A model generated the notes under the pieces. It was not told the origin of the DNA and did not search any database. It was given only the letters and a program-made list of their open reading frames with translations. This document shows, in pieces, positions 33,450-44,808 of a stretch of 64,000 nt of DNA. Positions within the stretch are counted from its first letter, which is position 1; each line of letters begins with the position of its first letter. The translations under genes were made by a program, and so were the position numbers. The DNA comes from Salvia splendens (taxonomy: Eukaryota; Streptophyta; Magnoliopsida; Lamiales; Lamiaceae): assembly GCF_004379255.2 (NCBI RefSeq), contig NC_056034.1, positions 40,096,887 to 40,160,886 on the forward strand. The letters are read 5' to 3'.

Positions 33450-33772
33450 TGATACGATTATTATTATTATTTAGTTAGTTAATTATAGATTTGCATATCT
33501 TTTTCATATCTTTTGTCTTGCTCATTAAGTTAGTATCCACTATTATAAATAGTGGACATTGTTCTTTAGTTCAATCATTCAAGAAATATCAATCCAGTTT
33601 ATCATTTATCGTTACTTTATCTTTTATTGTACTTTATTTTCCGCAAGTTCATCTCATCAAACCCTAATTGACCGAGAACCCTAGGCTGCTCGACGGGAGG
33701 ATCCCGCGAACGAACCTAACCCTTCTCCGGCGACTTCGCGCTGCCGGAACCGATACGAGTACCCTCGTATCA
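33450..33772 (+). repeat. 5' LTR of the short LTR element
   Basis: 323 bp. It contains ATTATAAATAGTGG, a likely TATA box, at about 33542-33555 and ends GAGTACCCTCGTATCA. Confidence 0.92.
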
Positions 33773-33816
33773 TCTGGTGCTTTCATTGAGAGCTCATCCT
33801 CTGTATTTCCGCCATC

Positions 33817-34929
33817 ATGTCATACACCTACACTGACTACGTCCATCGCCAGTTCAATAGACCGTTCCTCTCGTCACTGCCCATGCCGAGCCCCACATCG
33901 TGTTGGTACCTCCAGAGCCAGAACGTGCAATTTGGATACTCCTATCCAGACTCGACATTGTTATATCCGCAACCTCCCGATCAACCGGATTGGCAATGTC
34001 TCCCAACGACCAACGATGTCGGCCATATGGAGCCTCTCAACATGCCACGTGATCCAGTGACGCCGGAGTCTGAACCGAACCTAACGGTGGCTGCCTTGGC
34101 TTCACAGCTCGAGCGTTTGACTGCTACTATCAAGCAATTGACGTCTCGGATGGATGCAAACAAACGCTGCATGGGTGATCCACACGCCACGACACGACCT
34201 CCACCAGACCCTACAGCCAGTGTCATGTACACATAGCCGGTATCGTGTCCCCTACCACAGATGACAGCCGCCGCCCCAGCTGATCTCCATCACGATCCAT
34301 CTAGAAGCTCGCTGCCTGTTGTCGTTGCTATCCCGCCTCCACCAGCCACAATATCTCTGTCATGCGACTCCAATTTCGGGTATGACTCGATGGAATTAAT
34401 TGTCGTTGATAATGATGAAGAGGAAAAAAATGTTATTCATTCTAGTGTTGATGTTAGTGGACCAATTTATGGTAGTAAAGATGGCATAGATGATCCATAT
34501 AATGTTGTTTTTACTTGCCGAGTACCTATACATGTGGTGGAGCATAACATGTTGGATATTACAATGTTGAGCAACAAGATTGATTCTTTTTTGTTGAAAG
34601 AGGACGAAGATAGTTCCATTGAGGATATGAAGAAGGTAATTGCTTGTGTATATGCGGTTTGGCATGTTGGTGATGTTACAAGTATTAATCATCGATCAAC
34701 TTTCCTCGACGCCGATGCCTGGTTGATTCCTCTGCAAAATGACACTGTATGCTTGAGTATTCATGGACGCATTGATGCAGGGAGACGCTCAACTATTCGG
34801 TGTATGTTTGACCCAGGAGGATTCCTCGACACTCATTGTTGCTTCATGGTGCCCACCTTGGGGACAAGGTGGATTTCAACCGTGGGGGAGTTGATACGAT
34901 TATTATTATTATTATTATTATTTAGTTAG
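33817..34929 (+). pseudogene. Gag-like remnant frames of the short LTR element
   Basis: A 139-residue frame (33817-34236, opening MSYTYTDYVHRQFNRPF, with LERLTATIKQLTSRM near its end) resembles the N-terminal part of Ty3-type gag with a short coiled segment. A second frame from 34261 runs 222 residues into the right LTR and has no domain I recognise. No zinc knuckle, protease or polymerase motif is present. It may derive from the start and end of a longer polyprotein after an internal deletion. Confidence 0.5.
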
Positions 34930-35223
34930 TTAATTATAGATTTGCATATCTTTTTCATATCTTTTGTCTTGCTCATTAAGTTAGTATCCACTATTATAAA
35001 TAGTGGACATTGTTCTTTAGTTCAATCATTCAAGAAATATCAATCCAGTTTATCCTTTATCCTTACTTTATCTTTTATTGTACTTTATTTTCCGCAAGTT
35101 CATCTCGTCAAACCCTAATTGACCGAGAACCCTAGGCTGCTCGACGGGAGGATCCCGCGAATGAACCTAACCCTTCTCCGGCGACTTCGCGCTGCCGGAA
35201 CCGATACGAGTACCCTCGTATCA
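34892..35223 (+). repeat. 3' LTR of the short LTR element
   Basis: 332 bp, differing from the left LTR by an ATT-run expansion and about five substitutions. Confidence 0.92.
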
Positions 35224-35228
35224 GCGAT

Positions 35229-36202
35229 GTCCGTCCTACTTGCAGAATGCAATTATGCAACTGCAAATTGAACTCTGCGGCCTTTTCTTTTAGAGTACTT
35301 CTTACTAATTGGGCCTGGGTCTTCTTTTATTAGTCATACATATAAATCTTCCGTCTCCTTATTTTAATTGGGCCTTCTTTTAGAGTACTACTAGTTACTG
35401 GGCCTTCTTTTATTAGTTATAGTTGCCTATTATTAGATTCGTGCACTTTCTACTTTTATACTATTATAATGTTTTATTCAATATTCTATTTATTATCTCA
35501 TCCAATTCTACGATTATCAATTCCAGGATGTAGTACACAAACATTTTAATTAATAACTAATAAAGTGCGGATTCAAGTTTTTCTCACATAAAATACTACT
35601 CCTTGTTAATGCGTTTGAGTCACTCATGCTCTGAGATTGAATTGATTATAAAGTGCCCTCACTTTCAACATAGTGAAAGTTGACAAGAGTATGAAAGGAC
35701 TAACATAGCTTTAAACGTATCTGTTTTATTATTTTATATGCACTTTATTGGAATAAAGTCAATATTTAAATGCATTTAAGAAATATTAAATCCCAAATAC
35801 ATGATGTAACTAAACAACCAATACTTTTGCAAATTAACTATAGCTGGAATGTGGAGAATATGCACGCCTAATGAGTGATATATATGGAGTATATCACTTC
35901 AAGTAAAATTTAAGTTAAGTGCGTTAACATTTTTTTTAACTCAATTGATTTTCAAAAGGATGTAAAAATGAAAGAGCCTGTGTTACTCATTCAATATGGC
36001 TAGCTAGTGAGTCGTGACTTACTTCACCATCTGGATTATGATGGCTGTTAGACCAATAATACAATAAAATTTTCTCAACAGTTAAAATTTAATAAATAGA
36101 AATTGTTATCGACACATCAAGAATCGCAAAATTGACCAAAAACAGCCATAAATATTTCATTAAGTCGAAAACCTTCTTTGATTTTCATTGATTTGTTTTA
36201 TT
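35229..36202. other. Intergenic spacer
   Basis: A GGGCCTTCTTTTAGAGTAC / GGGCCTTCTTTTATTAGT phrase is repeated at about 35300-35420. No gene is seen. Confidence 0.4.
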
Positions 36203-38061
36203 TCAAACATGAAAACTTGTACTAAAAGAGCTCAAAACTAAATGTGACGGCAAAGTGTGCTGATAAATAGCTCTATTTGTGCTACTACATCCGTGAAGAT
36301 CAGCCATGCTCCAAAAGCCATCCCATATGCTCAAATCGTTTGGGGTCTCATGAGGCAACACTTCTTGCTCGACCTGTGGGTTCGTTTTTACAAGTTCATG
36401 GCCCGATTCATCAAAGGTTGATAGATTATTGACGTTTTCATAAAACAACGGCATAATATATTTCATGTTTGTTTCTTCTTGTTGACGCCGTTGTTCTTGT
36501 TGAAATTGTTGTCTTTTAAGAAGGCGAGCCCGCAATTTTTCAGAATTCCGGGACGGGAGTTTGCCTTTTTTCTTGAAGCGTGTTCTCCAGTAGTTCTTGA
36601 TTTCATTGTCAGTCCTTCCCGGTAAGCTTCTAGCAATTGTTGACCACCTGTATTCATAATTTTGAAATTTGTTGGTTTAAGTGGTATGTACATATATGCA
36701 TCTCTAATCAAATTAATTTCTATGTGAAAATTAATGAGTAATTATTTGTTTTTAGATTAAAATGTACTTCCACCTTCCACGAAAGTATACAATGTTTGAT
36801 TAGTATACGTTTTAAGCAAATAGTAGTTGGATGTTGATGAATGTATATTTTTTAGTGATTAAAGCGTATTATCACTATTTAGAGAAGACGTGGCTTTTTT
36901 GTATGTAAAATTAAGAGGTGTTAGTAAGCTAAAATATAAAGCGGAATATGAAATTATGTTGAAAAAGGTATACCCTTTATGGACCTTAAATAAGACATTT
37001 GTAATATTTTTTTTGGAGAAATTAGGAATAATATTTAAACAATTGGTCTAGTCTAAGTAAGACATGCTGCATCAAACTTACTAGGAAAGGGAGAAATTAT
37101 TGAGTGATTGATGGTGAAATATTAAATAGTAAATGGGTGCATGTAAGAAGAATATTACCTGTTACCCCATCTAGCATGTAGTTCAAGGATGACACTCTCC
37201 TCATAAGGGGTTATTCCACCCCTCTTGAGATCAGGCCTCAAGTAATTCACCCATCTTAATCTGCAGCTCTTTCCATTTCTTTTTAATCCTGTTGTCCAAA
37301 TATTGAGAAAATTTAAATAATAAATTATCTTTATTGATTGATGATAGATAGATATTCACTTAATTTTTTTTTCTAAATTAAATAAAACTGCAACCTAGTT
37401 AGAAGGAAACAACACTAATTAAAGAGAGGAAATTGGAAAGATTGTATATTGAAAACAACCATGCATACTAGATTAATTAGTATATGTAAAAATAATAGTT
37501 GGAGCTCATGAACTTATCTTTTAGAAAACTTATAAGCTATAGTTTATTTGTATACCATAATTATAAGTGGTTAAGTTACATACATTTATTGCTAAACACT
37601 CCTCAAGAGGCTATATCTGGAGTAGGAGTACTAAATAACTTACAAACCGATTTAAAGAATATACTATGTTGATGCTCAGCAAAACACCTTCTAAAGAGGG
37701 TATTTTCAGAGCATCCGGACGGATGTCCGCGCGGGATGTCCGCCATTAGGCGTGGGAGGGGCGGATGCGGACGTCCGCTGCTGATACCTCACATCCGCGG
37801 CTTTCCGACGACGTTGACATTGTTGAACATCATTTCATTCGCATCATTTTGAGATGGAAAATGATCTTCTTACATACTCCATATAATTTGTGAATAATAT
37901 GTTTGAATTTTTTATAGAATTTAAAAAAACGATCGATGAATAACCTAACCTGCAAGCGTAGCGATAGCGTTCCATTTGCCGTCTCCATGCAAGTTCACAT
38001 ACTCAACAAGCAATCTGTCTTCTTCAGCAGTCCAAGCTCCTTTTCTCCACTCTTCTTCCAT
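36203..38061 (-). CDS. R2R3-MYB transcription factor
   Basis: Nuclear DNA-binding regulator. Three exons, 37950-38061, 37159-37288 and 36203-36647, phases intact, 228 residues. R2 begins [19 protein letters not shown] and R3 follows [18 protein letters not shown], with the regular tryptophans and the recognition-helix words GKSCRLRW and [11 protein letters not shown]. Intron positions are those of typical plant R2R3-MYB genes. The bHLH-interaction signature in R3 is absent. After the repeats comes a Gln/Arg-rich stretch ([15 protein letters not shown]) and an acidic-aromatic ending with [12 protein letters not shown], recalling activators of subgroups 19-20, although I cannot assign a subgroup. 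Intron 1 holds a Harbinger MITE fragment. Confidence 0.93.
37709..37860. mobile_element. Harbinger MITE fragment in MYB intron 1
   Basis: Begins GAGCATCCGGACGGATGTCC and continues with GC-rich GGACGTCCGC words typical of one end of this family. No opposite end is found, so it is truncated. Confidence 0.6.
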
Positions 38062-38072
38062 CACTCATCAAC

Positions 38073-38111
38073 CTCTCTCTCTCTCTCTCTTATGTGTGTG
38101 TGTGTGTGTGT
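38073..38111. repeat. Adjacent CT and GT microsatellites in the MYB 5' leader
   Basis: A (CT)n run followed by a (GT)n run, 12-50 bp upstream of the MYB ATG and downstream of its TATA box. On the transcribed strand this is an AC/AG-rich leader. Confidence 0.85.
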
Positions 38112-38162
38112 ATGTAGTCTAGTTAATTCCTAGCTTGGCTAAAGGTGTTTGTGCTTGCTGCA

Positions 38163-38170
38163 TATTTATA
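38163..38170 (-). promoter_or_regulatory. TATA box of the MYB gene
   Basis: TATAAATA on the minus strand, 102 bp upstream of the ATG. A short leader of about 70 nt would include the microsatellites. Confidence 0.5.
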
Positions 38171-39131
38171 TTGGCCATTATAGTGCAATATGACTTAATC
38201 AAATTAATCATCAATCTTCATGTCATTATCAAACACTTAGGATACCTATCTTGACATAAGATAAAGATCAACCTTCCTGGCCCATCTAGCATCAATAAAT
38301 TAATACGCCATAATATTAATTTTGTCAATAATATCTCATAGTATCTTATAACTTTGTTTAATATATTTTCGGATTGATGATCGTAAAAATAGTGTAAAGA
38401 TCATTTGAATCTACGTAGCCTCTACGTTGGATTTGAAATAGTTTCCTTGACAATTTGGATGGACTAGTTTAATTAATTTTAACTTCAATAATACCTTTAA
38501 AATTATTATTGATATCATTAAAAAGAGTATTACTTAAAGATATTAGATTGGTCCTTTTTTATTGATTTATTTGAAATTAAAAGTACAAAAACAAATCTAA
38601 TTTTAATTTTTATAAAAACTAATAATGATATTTGTTAAGGTATTAAATGCTTATGAACTAATGTAAGAGGTGCTCAAGAAAGATGCTCGTGTAGTCGTGT
38701 AATATATCGCTTCTCTATAGTTATATAGGAGTATAGTTTTTTTTATTTTTGTCTTTAAAAGTATTCGCTATCGTCTTATAACTTTGTTTAATATATTTTC
38801 CTTAGTATAACGAGTGTCCAATATGACATATAGTAATTAATATCTATCTATATTTATAATAGAGTAATAAATACGAGATTATGGAAAGCTGTGTGGACTA
38901 ATGAATCTCGAGTTTGGTGGGCAATTATTTATTCTTGAAAACCACTGAATAGCCAATGCAATCTCAACAGGTGTGGATTTTGTCATCTTGGTGCTATATA
39001 ATTAAAGATTCTTTTTGTGCTTATTATGGGTATTTAAGCCTTTAAATATACTCCATTAGCAGACAGGTGCTATGCTACTAATATCATGGTTTCAAATTTA
39101 TATAAGTGGAGATTGAATCAATTGTAGCTTT
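38171..39131. other. Intergenic spacer upstream of the MYB gene
   Basis: A phrase CTTATAACTTTGTTTAATATATTTTC occurs twice in parts (38344 and 38775), hinting at an old duplication. No gene is seen. Confidence 0.35.
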
Positions 39132-39134
39132 TTA

Positions 39135-39830
39135 GAGCATCCACCGCGGAGAGTACACTGCTGTCCGTGCCAGCGGCATGGCACCGCTGTTCGCCGTTGC
39201 GCTCTTGCCGCTGGCACGGCGCGGCTCTTAGCTAAGAGCACGTCCGTGCCAGCGAGCAGGGCGACGTGACGCGTTTCTATTGGTCGTTAGCATTTTTTTT
39301 CTTTTTTTTGTAAAAATTTAAAATAATACCAAAAATTAAAAATATATATTTTTGGATTCCCAAAAATATAGAGATTTTATTACCATTTTTTGAATTTTTT
39401 TTTTAAAAAATTAATCCCAAAATCATCTATAAATACACACATTCATCATCCATTTAGGCGAAATTCGGCCACGAGTAGTGAGTTTTTTTATTTTATGAAT
39501 TTAATTATGTAATTTTAAATTTTTAGGATTTAAATTATGTAATTTTTAATTTTTAAGACTTTAATGAAGAAAATTTTAATTTTTAGGATTTTAATTATGT
39601 AATTTTTAATTTTTTTTGTAATTTGTAATATTATTCCGGTTATTTTTAATGCATTTTAATATTGTGAAAATGTTTTTTATTTAAATTGAATAATAGAATG
39701 GTGGGACCATTGAGCATTCCTTGCGGAAGAGCACGGATGTGGGTGTTGTGCTCTTACCTAAGAGCAGGGAGTAAAAGTGGATCCGGGTCCACATCCGTGC
39801 TTATTGGCAAGAGCACGGATGTGGATGCTC
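39135..39830. mobile_element. PIF/Harbinger-type MITE
   Basis: Ends GAGCATCCACCGCGG and CGGATGTGGATGCTC, flanked by TTA (39132-39134 and 39831-39833). GC-rich ends carry repeated GTCCGTGCCAGCG and GAGCACGGATGTGG words; the centre is AT-rich. It belongs to a different subfamily from the three at 30-32 kb. Confidence 0.85.
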
Positions 39831-39833
39831 TTA

Positions 39834-40745
39834 AGTTATTCCAAAGGGCAAGAATGAGTGCTACAAAATTGAAATTCATCATAGTATTTTCAAGGAGAAG
39901 AAATAATATCATGAGGGCGTGTCTTATATAGTTATATTTGATGTAAAATTATGCATATTTCTTTTCCATTATTACCAGCAAACTATTTTTTTTCTTATTT
40001 TCAGCCTAGTTCAGAACAATATTTCTTTTATGTGCCGACATATCTCAAGATTCAAGAATCCATTTCTATTTATTTTCTTTAAAATAAATGCATAAAAATA
40101 TTGCGATCCAAAAGTGATAACATAGTCATTTATAGTTGTATGAATGAAATATTTTCAGTTATTCGTAATACATGACTGATTTGAAATTTGCTAAAACTTG
40201 AGAGTTGATTACTTTTTTTAATTGCCGAATCAAATGGATCAGCGATTATATATTATCTGATTAAATGCAACCCCCTTAAAAATATATTACTTTTAGTTAT
40301 TTTAAGATGTCATTTCAAAGCAGATTAGGATAAGATGAAGATCATATAGTAATATTTTAACTACATAATTAATTGAGATTATGGAATGTTTGAGGGATGC
40401 CAACGGGCAGGGGCTTCTCTAGAAACATTAATTAGCTTTATGATCACGACATCCACGTTGTCGAATCTACTGAATCTCATAACAATTTATGATATACAAC
40501 AACTAGGGATTTTCTATATTATTTCTCTCTTTTCTAACTCATTACTATGTCTTTGGGTTTAATGTAGCCATTATTATATAAAGGAACTTATAATGGACTC
40601 GTGCAAAAGGTTTTATTGTGGGATTCTAGACTTTAAATTAGTATTTTGATCAAATCTCTTGTAATATGAAAGTCTTTAGTTTATGTTATCAGTACAAAAG
40701 TGAGTATTTATTCTATTACGTCGATTGACTTGAGTCTTCCTGATA
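39834..40745. other. Intergenic spacer
   Basis: AT-rich; no gene or repeat boundary recognised. Confidence 0.4.
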
Positions 40746-40753
40746 ATAATACT

Positions 40754-41599
40754 TAGGGCAGAGTAAAAATACCGAAATACCGAAATATCGCCCTTACCGT
40801 ATCGAAAAAATAACGAAAATACCGGATTTTCGGTATACCGCAATTTTCGGTAAGGTATCATACCTTACCGATTTATTTCGGTACGGTAACGGTAAGAATT
40901 TCATATACCGAGGTATATCGGGGTATACCAAAAATACGGTATATACCGTAATTTTAGGTATATACCGAAAATATGGTATATACCATAATTTTCGGTATAT
41001 ACCGATATCAATATATGCCAAATTATATCAAGTAAATTCATACTTTTACAAAACAAATAAATATTTACATGTAGAAATCAAATCTTGCCTCATTATAGTT
41101 GTCGGGTAATCATGTAAATATAAAATCAAATAAACTCAATTAGGAAAACTTGATATCGTTGAATCAATTAGTTTCAAATAAATATAAGATTTTAGTTAAT
41201 TTAGTTCCAAACAAATATCGGTGAACGTTATGTGATTGCGTGGAGTTTAATTGTTGCAGTTTTTTTATTGAATATATTTGAGTTTGATTAAATTTCATGT
41301 TTTCTAAGTATTTTTGAAATTTTATTTTCATTTGTGTTTGTATTTAGAATTATTTACAAAATAATGATACTTTGGTATGTCGTATTGTAGTCCGATATAC
41401 CGCAAAAGTACGGTATACCGAATTTAGATATGACATACTGAAAATAAGGTATGGTATTGATATTGAAATTTGTCATACCGAAAATAAGGTATACCGAATT
41501 TTCGGTTAGGTAAAGGTATGATTTTTTCTCATATCGAATTTTCGGTAAGGTATACGGTATGATGGTTTCGATAAGGTATACCGTACCTACCCACCCCTA
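40754..41599. mobile_element. Non-autonomous hAT-type element with GGTATACCG-rich interior
   Basis: A perfect 8-bp duplication ATAATACT lies at 40746-40753 and 41600-41607, the hAT signature. Ends are TAGGGCAGAG and, reading inward from the right, TAGGGGTGGG. Both flanks of the 846-bp interior are dense with short palindromic words (GGTATACC, CGGTAT, ACCGAAA). There is no transposase; short open frames come from the repeats. Confidence 0.88.
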
Positions 41600-41607
41600 A
41601 TAATACT

Positions 41608-42080
41608 GTTCTAAGATGAGGGAAAATTCAAATTTTGGATGAGTTTGGAAAAAAATTTCCATTGAAGGGATTTTTTTTTTTGCTTTCTATAAATTGGAAA
41701 AATGTCAATCTTATTGGCGTGTTTAAATACGTCATATCATTGGCATTTTTTCAGATTATGTACGTACGTATATAGTTATTTTTCTTTCTAAAAATATAAT
41801 TGAAACCGGTAATATACATCTTTCTGCTAGAATGGTTGGCTTAGCTTTTGTCAATAAAACTATAAACACCTTTATATGCTACACTAAACTTTATGCCATA
41901 TCATCCAATAACCAAAATACCAATTGATTATTACCAAAGCTATCAACAAAGAAAACTCCACAATTTTAACAAAGGCAATAAATTACTACTGTACTATCAA
42001 TCAGTAGCACTGAGACATATGGCTCAATGCCCAATATATAAAATCCTAAAATAAAAAAAATGAAAAAAAACCATTTGTTA
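41608..42080. other. Spacer with a palindrome-motif remnant
   Basis: 41702-41720 reads ATGTCA-N7-TGGCGT and 41729-41746 ACGTCA-N6-TGGCAT, degenerate relatives of the palindromes in the fold-back element at 8-9.6 kb. No gene seen. Confidence 0.5.
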
Positions 42081-43631
42081 TCAAACTTGTCTTATAATCA
42101 CTTGGGCTGTGGGGGATGATTTGGGCATGTTCATCACCTTCTCCTCTGCCAAACTGAACATTTCTGGTTTCAGAGGTTTGCCTCCATCTTTACACGATTG
42201 AATAAATCGAATAACCATCTTTTCAAACACACCGCCATTTCTCAAAAGAACTCGTATAACTGGAATTATTGAGACGTCACATATCGACCTATTAATCTCA
42301 ACTCTCTTTAGATGGAGCAGAGGCGGATTCCGGAAATTAGACTCTTCGCCACTCTCATCACTCTACAATGTTTAGTTCAAGGAAACGTATCGACCGATAA
42401 TCCGAAACAGAAGAAGAAGAGGAGGAAGAGCAAATTAACCAACCTTATAGCCAACATGAAGAAATAAGGTCTCCACCTTAGGAAACATCATCTCAACAAG
42501 ATGGAGCATATCTTTAGCATCTTTCACATCGTTGAGCAGCAAAAATTTAGCATTAGACGACGGCACAGCCATATCTTTCTTCTTCATCTCCAGGAGGAAC
42601 TGCAGGTAACCACATGACATAGAATTCTTCTTGCAAATGATCAAAAACAATAACAATCAAACAAACAATGGAACAAACCTCAACGCAGAATCTGGTTAAC
42701 AGTGACCTTGTCAACATGGCAAAGGCTTTTCGAAACTTGAAAAATGGTATCGAATTTTAATGAGACATTTTCATAGTATTTCAAACAAAAACTTGCATTA
42801 CTCAAAGATGGTACATCCAAAACACAACCTCCACCTTTCGTAAAAGCAGCTGAGAGTTGTAGATTCAAGAGATTAGGAGCCCAAATGTTTAGAAGCCCCT
42901 CCTTCACCTAAATACGAGGAGTCAACCAAACATCCCCGACTACATGCGTTGTCAAACTAGAAGATCGGATATCGAAGTTTCCTCTAATTGCACTAATGTT
43001 CAAAACTAACTCTTCTAACGCAGGAGAGCCCAAGAGAATTTTGGTCATGGCTTCTGCACTCATGCAATCTTTCTTATCATGATATGTTAGGCTCTTGAGG
43101 TGTCCCCACTTCACATTGTCCTCAAATCTCGATTTCACAATCGCGAAGGGATAGTTTTGTAATGGTGGAACATGAATACAGAGGGGGGGGTGCCGAGTAT
43201 CTGTGGAAGTGTTTGATTGACGGAATATACGTAAAGATATATAGCTCTTCTACTTGCTTTTCGATGGCGAAAAGCAGCCACGAATCGACATCGCTTGCAT
43301 CGCTAGTCCGAAGCGGCTTCTGATTAAATTGGCGCATCCAAGAAAGCGAGTCATCGCTACCATCGTCGGACCAGAAATAAACATGTAGGTTGAATCTGAG
43401 AATGTTGGGACCTTTCCATTGTGCGAGAGAGTTTGAGTGTTGTTGGGAGAGGTCGAGGCAGGGGATGGTGATGGTGGTCCATAGGTTTTTCCAACGTTTG
43501 GAGAGAAGACTTGTGGCGACGGCATCTTTTAGCTGCGTCAATGAAAGAATTTCAAGGATTAACGAGTCTGGTAACTCGCTAATTCGATCAACAACATACT
43601 TTTCTTCCATCTCAATAAATTTACAAACCAT
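42081..43631 (-). pseudogene. F-box / FBD / LRR protein, disabled
   Basis: F-box proteins select substrates for SCF ubiquitin ligases. The N-terminal frame opens at 43631 (or a second ATG at 43610) with an F-box (ISELPDSLILEILSLTQLKD, then SLLSKRWKNLWTT) and reaches LRDCEIEI at 43122, where the frame is lost. The LRR-like part continues one frame over (VKWGHLKSLTYHDKK, ILLGSPALEELVLN), is cut by an in-frame TAG at 42908-42910, and a second frame change is needed before FLLEMKKKDMAV. The C-terminal exon, 42081-42365, is a good FBD domain (LKRVEINRS, VIRVLLRNGGVFEKMVIR). Introns lie near 42610-42675 and 42366-42440. Two frame changes and a stop make it a pseudogene. Confidence 0.82.
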
Positions 43632-44808
43632 AGATGAATTTTCAGTTTAATTATGATGAGTTTAGGGTTATACCTCCAAATCTTGAAACAAATCAAATTT
43701 TGATATGGATATACTACAATACATCATCAAACGAATAATCTTTAAGATAAAGATTACTAGATGAAAAAGCGCGTGGCCTGGTCGTTTTATACTTACTGAT
43801 AGCAAAAAGTGGTAACGCTTAATTATTTTGATTATTTTATTATATGTGTAGATGAATTAATTAGTGAAGTCTCGAATTATTTCTCAAAATAATTTCGAGC
43901 ATATGTTTGCGAGCAGGGTTGTTTCTCGTAGTGGAACTCTTCTAAATAGTGCAGATTAGGGCAATTATTCTTTCACTCCTCTCTCTCCAGCGCCGATCTC
44001 CCTCCCTCGATATCCCCAATTCTCTCGCGCCACCGCCACCGAGATCCTCCCCGCCCTGCCGATCTCTCTATTTCTAAGGTGCAATCCCTTTCTCATTTGA
44101 TTTTGCTTTTGATTTTGCTTTGACGAATTATGTTTCGATTTCGTTTAATTTTGGTGCAAATTGTGATGCATTGTTGTGCTTAATGTTTGAGTTATGCTAT
44201 TAGAAACCTGATGTTGGTGTTTATGGGTTGGATGTGTAGATTAGATAAATGTGAGATTTACAGCTTCTGCTCGGGAAAGAGTAGAGGAATGTTGATTAGG
44301 TGTTCTTATTTTAGATCGATATACCTCTTGCATTTGATGCGGGAAGAAGCTTGACAAACAACTTTGTTTTATTAGACAAGTGGACATGTAAAAATGCATT
44401 TTAAGCGAGTTTTAGAGTCTTTAACTCTCCAGAAGCATCACGAAATAATAACACTAACCTAATGAAAGAGACGAGCCAGCCAGCATAAAAAATGATGAAC
44501 TGATCCTGCACTTTTGGGAATTTGTTGATTTTCCTTTTGTTTTCATTATGTGGCACATCACATCAAGTTTGTGGGCATCCATTTCTACCATTTAACTGAA
44601 CTGGTAGTTGATACCAGTTTTGAACTCAAGTTGTTACCAAAATACTTTGTCTATACCTAATGCTGAAGACAGTTTATGTGCCATTAATTACATTTTGTTT
44701 TGTTATATTTGGTATGAGTTGAAATTCTGTTTTGTTTTGTCATGAGTTGATGGTTGTCAAGCCTAATGGCAAATTGATGTTTATTTTTGCGCTTTGTCTA
44801 CTTTGTAG
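43632..44808. other. Intergenic spacer and possible untranslated leader of the next locus
   Basis: 43950-44080 is C/T-rich (CTCTCTCCAGCGCCGATCTC) and ends at a plausible donor, AAG|GTGCAA, so it may be a 5' untranslated exon spliced to 44809. Sequence from about 44238 onward is repeated at 49777 onward. Confidence 0.45.

Larger units (their letters stand above)
33450..35223 (+). mobile_element. Short non-autonomous LTR retrotransposon
   Basis: LTRs at 33450-33772 (323 bp) and 34892-35223 (332 bp) start TGATACGATTATT and end CCCTCGTATCA. A perfect 5-bp duplication GCGAT lies at 33445-33449 and 35224-35228. A primer-binding site follows directly (TGGTGCTTTCATTGAGAG, 33775-33792) and a purine run CGTGGGGGAG (34881-34890) precedes the right LTR. 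The 1.1-kb interior lacks protease, integrase and reverse transcriptase, so it needs enzymes from a larger relative. LTRs differ by a few substitutions and a 9-bp ATT expansion. Confidence 0.93.

Noticed and set aside
40676..41021. Tyr/Ile/Arg-rich frames such as those around 40.8 kb and 46.1-46.5 kb
   Set aside because: They are translations of GGTATACC and ATCGATA repeats inside hAT-type elements.
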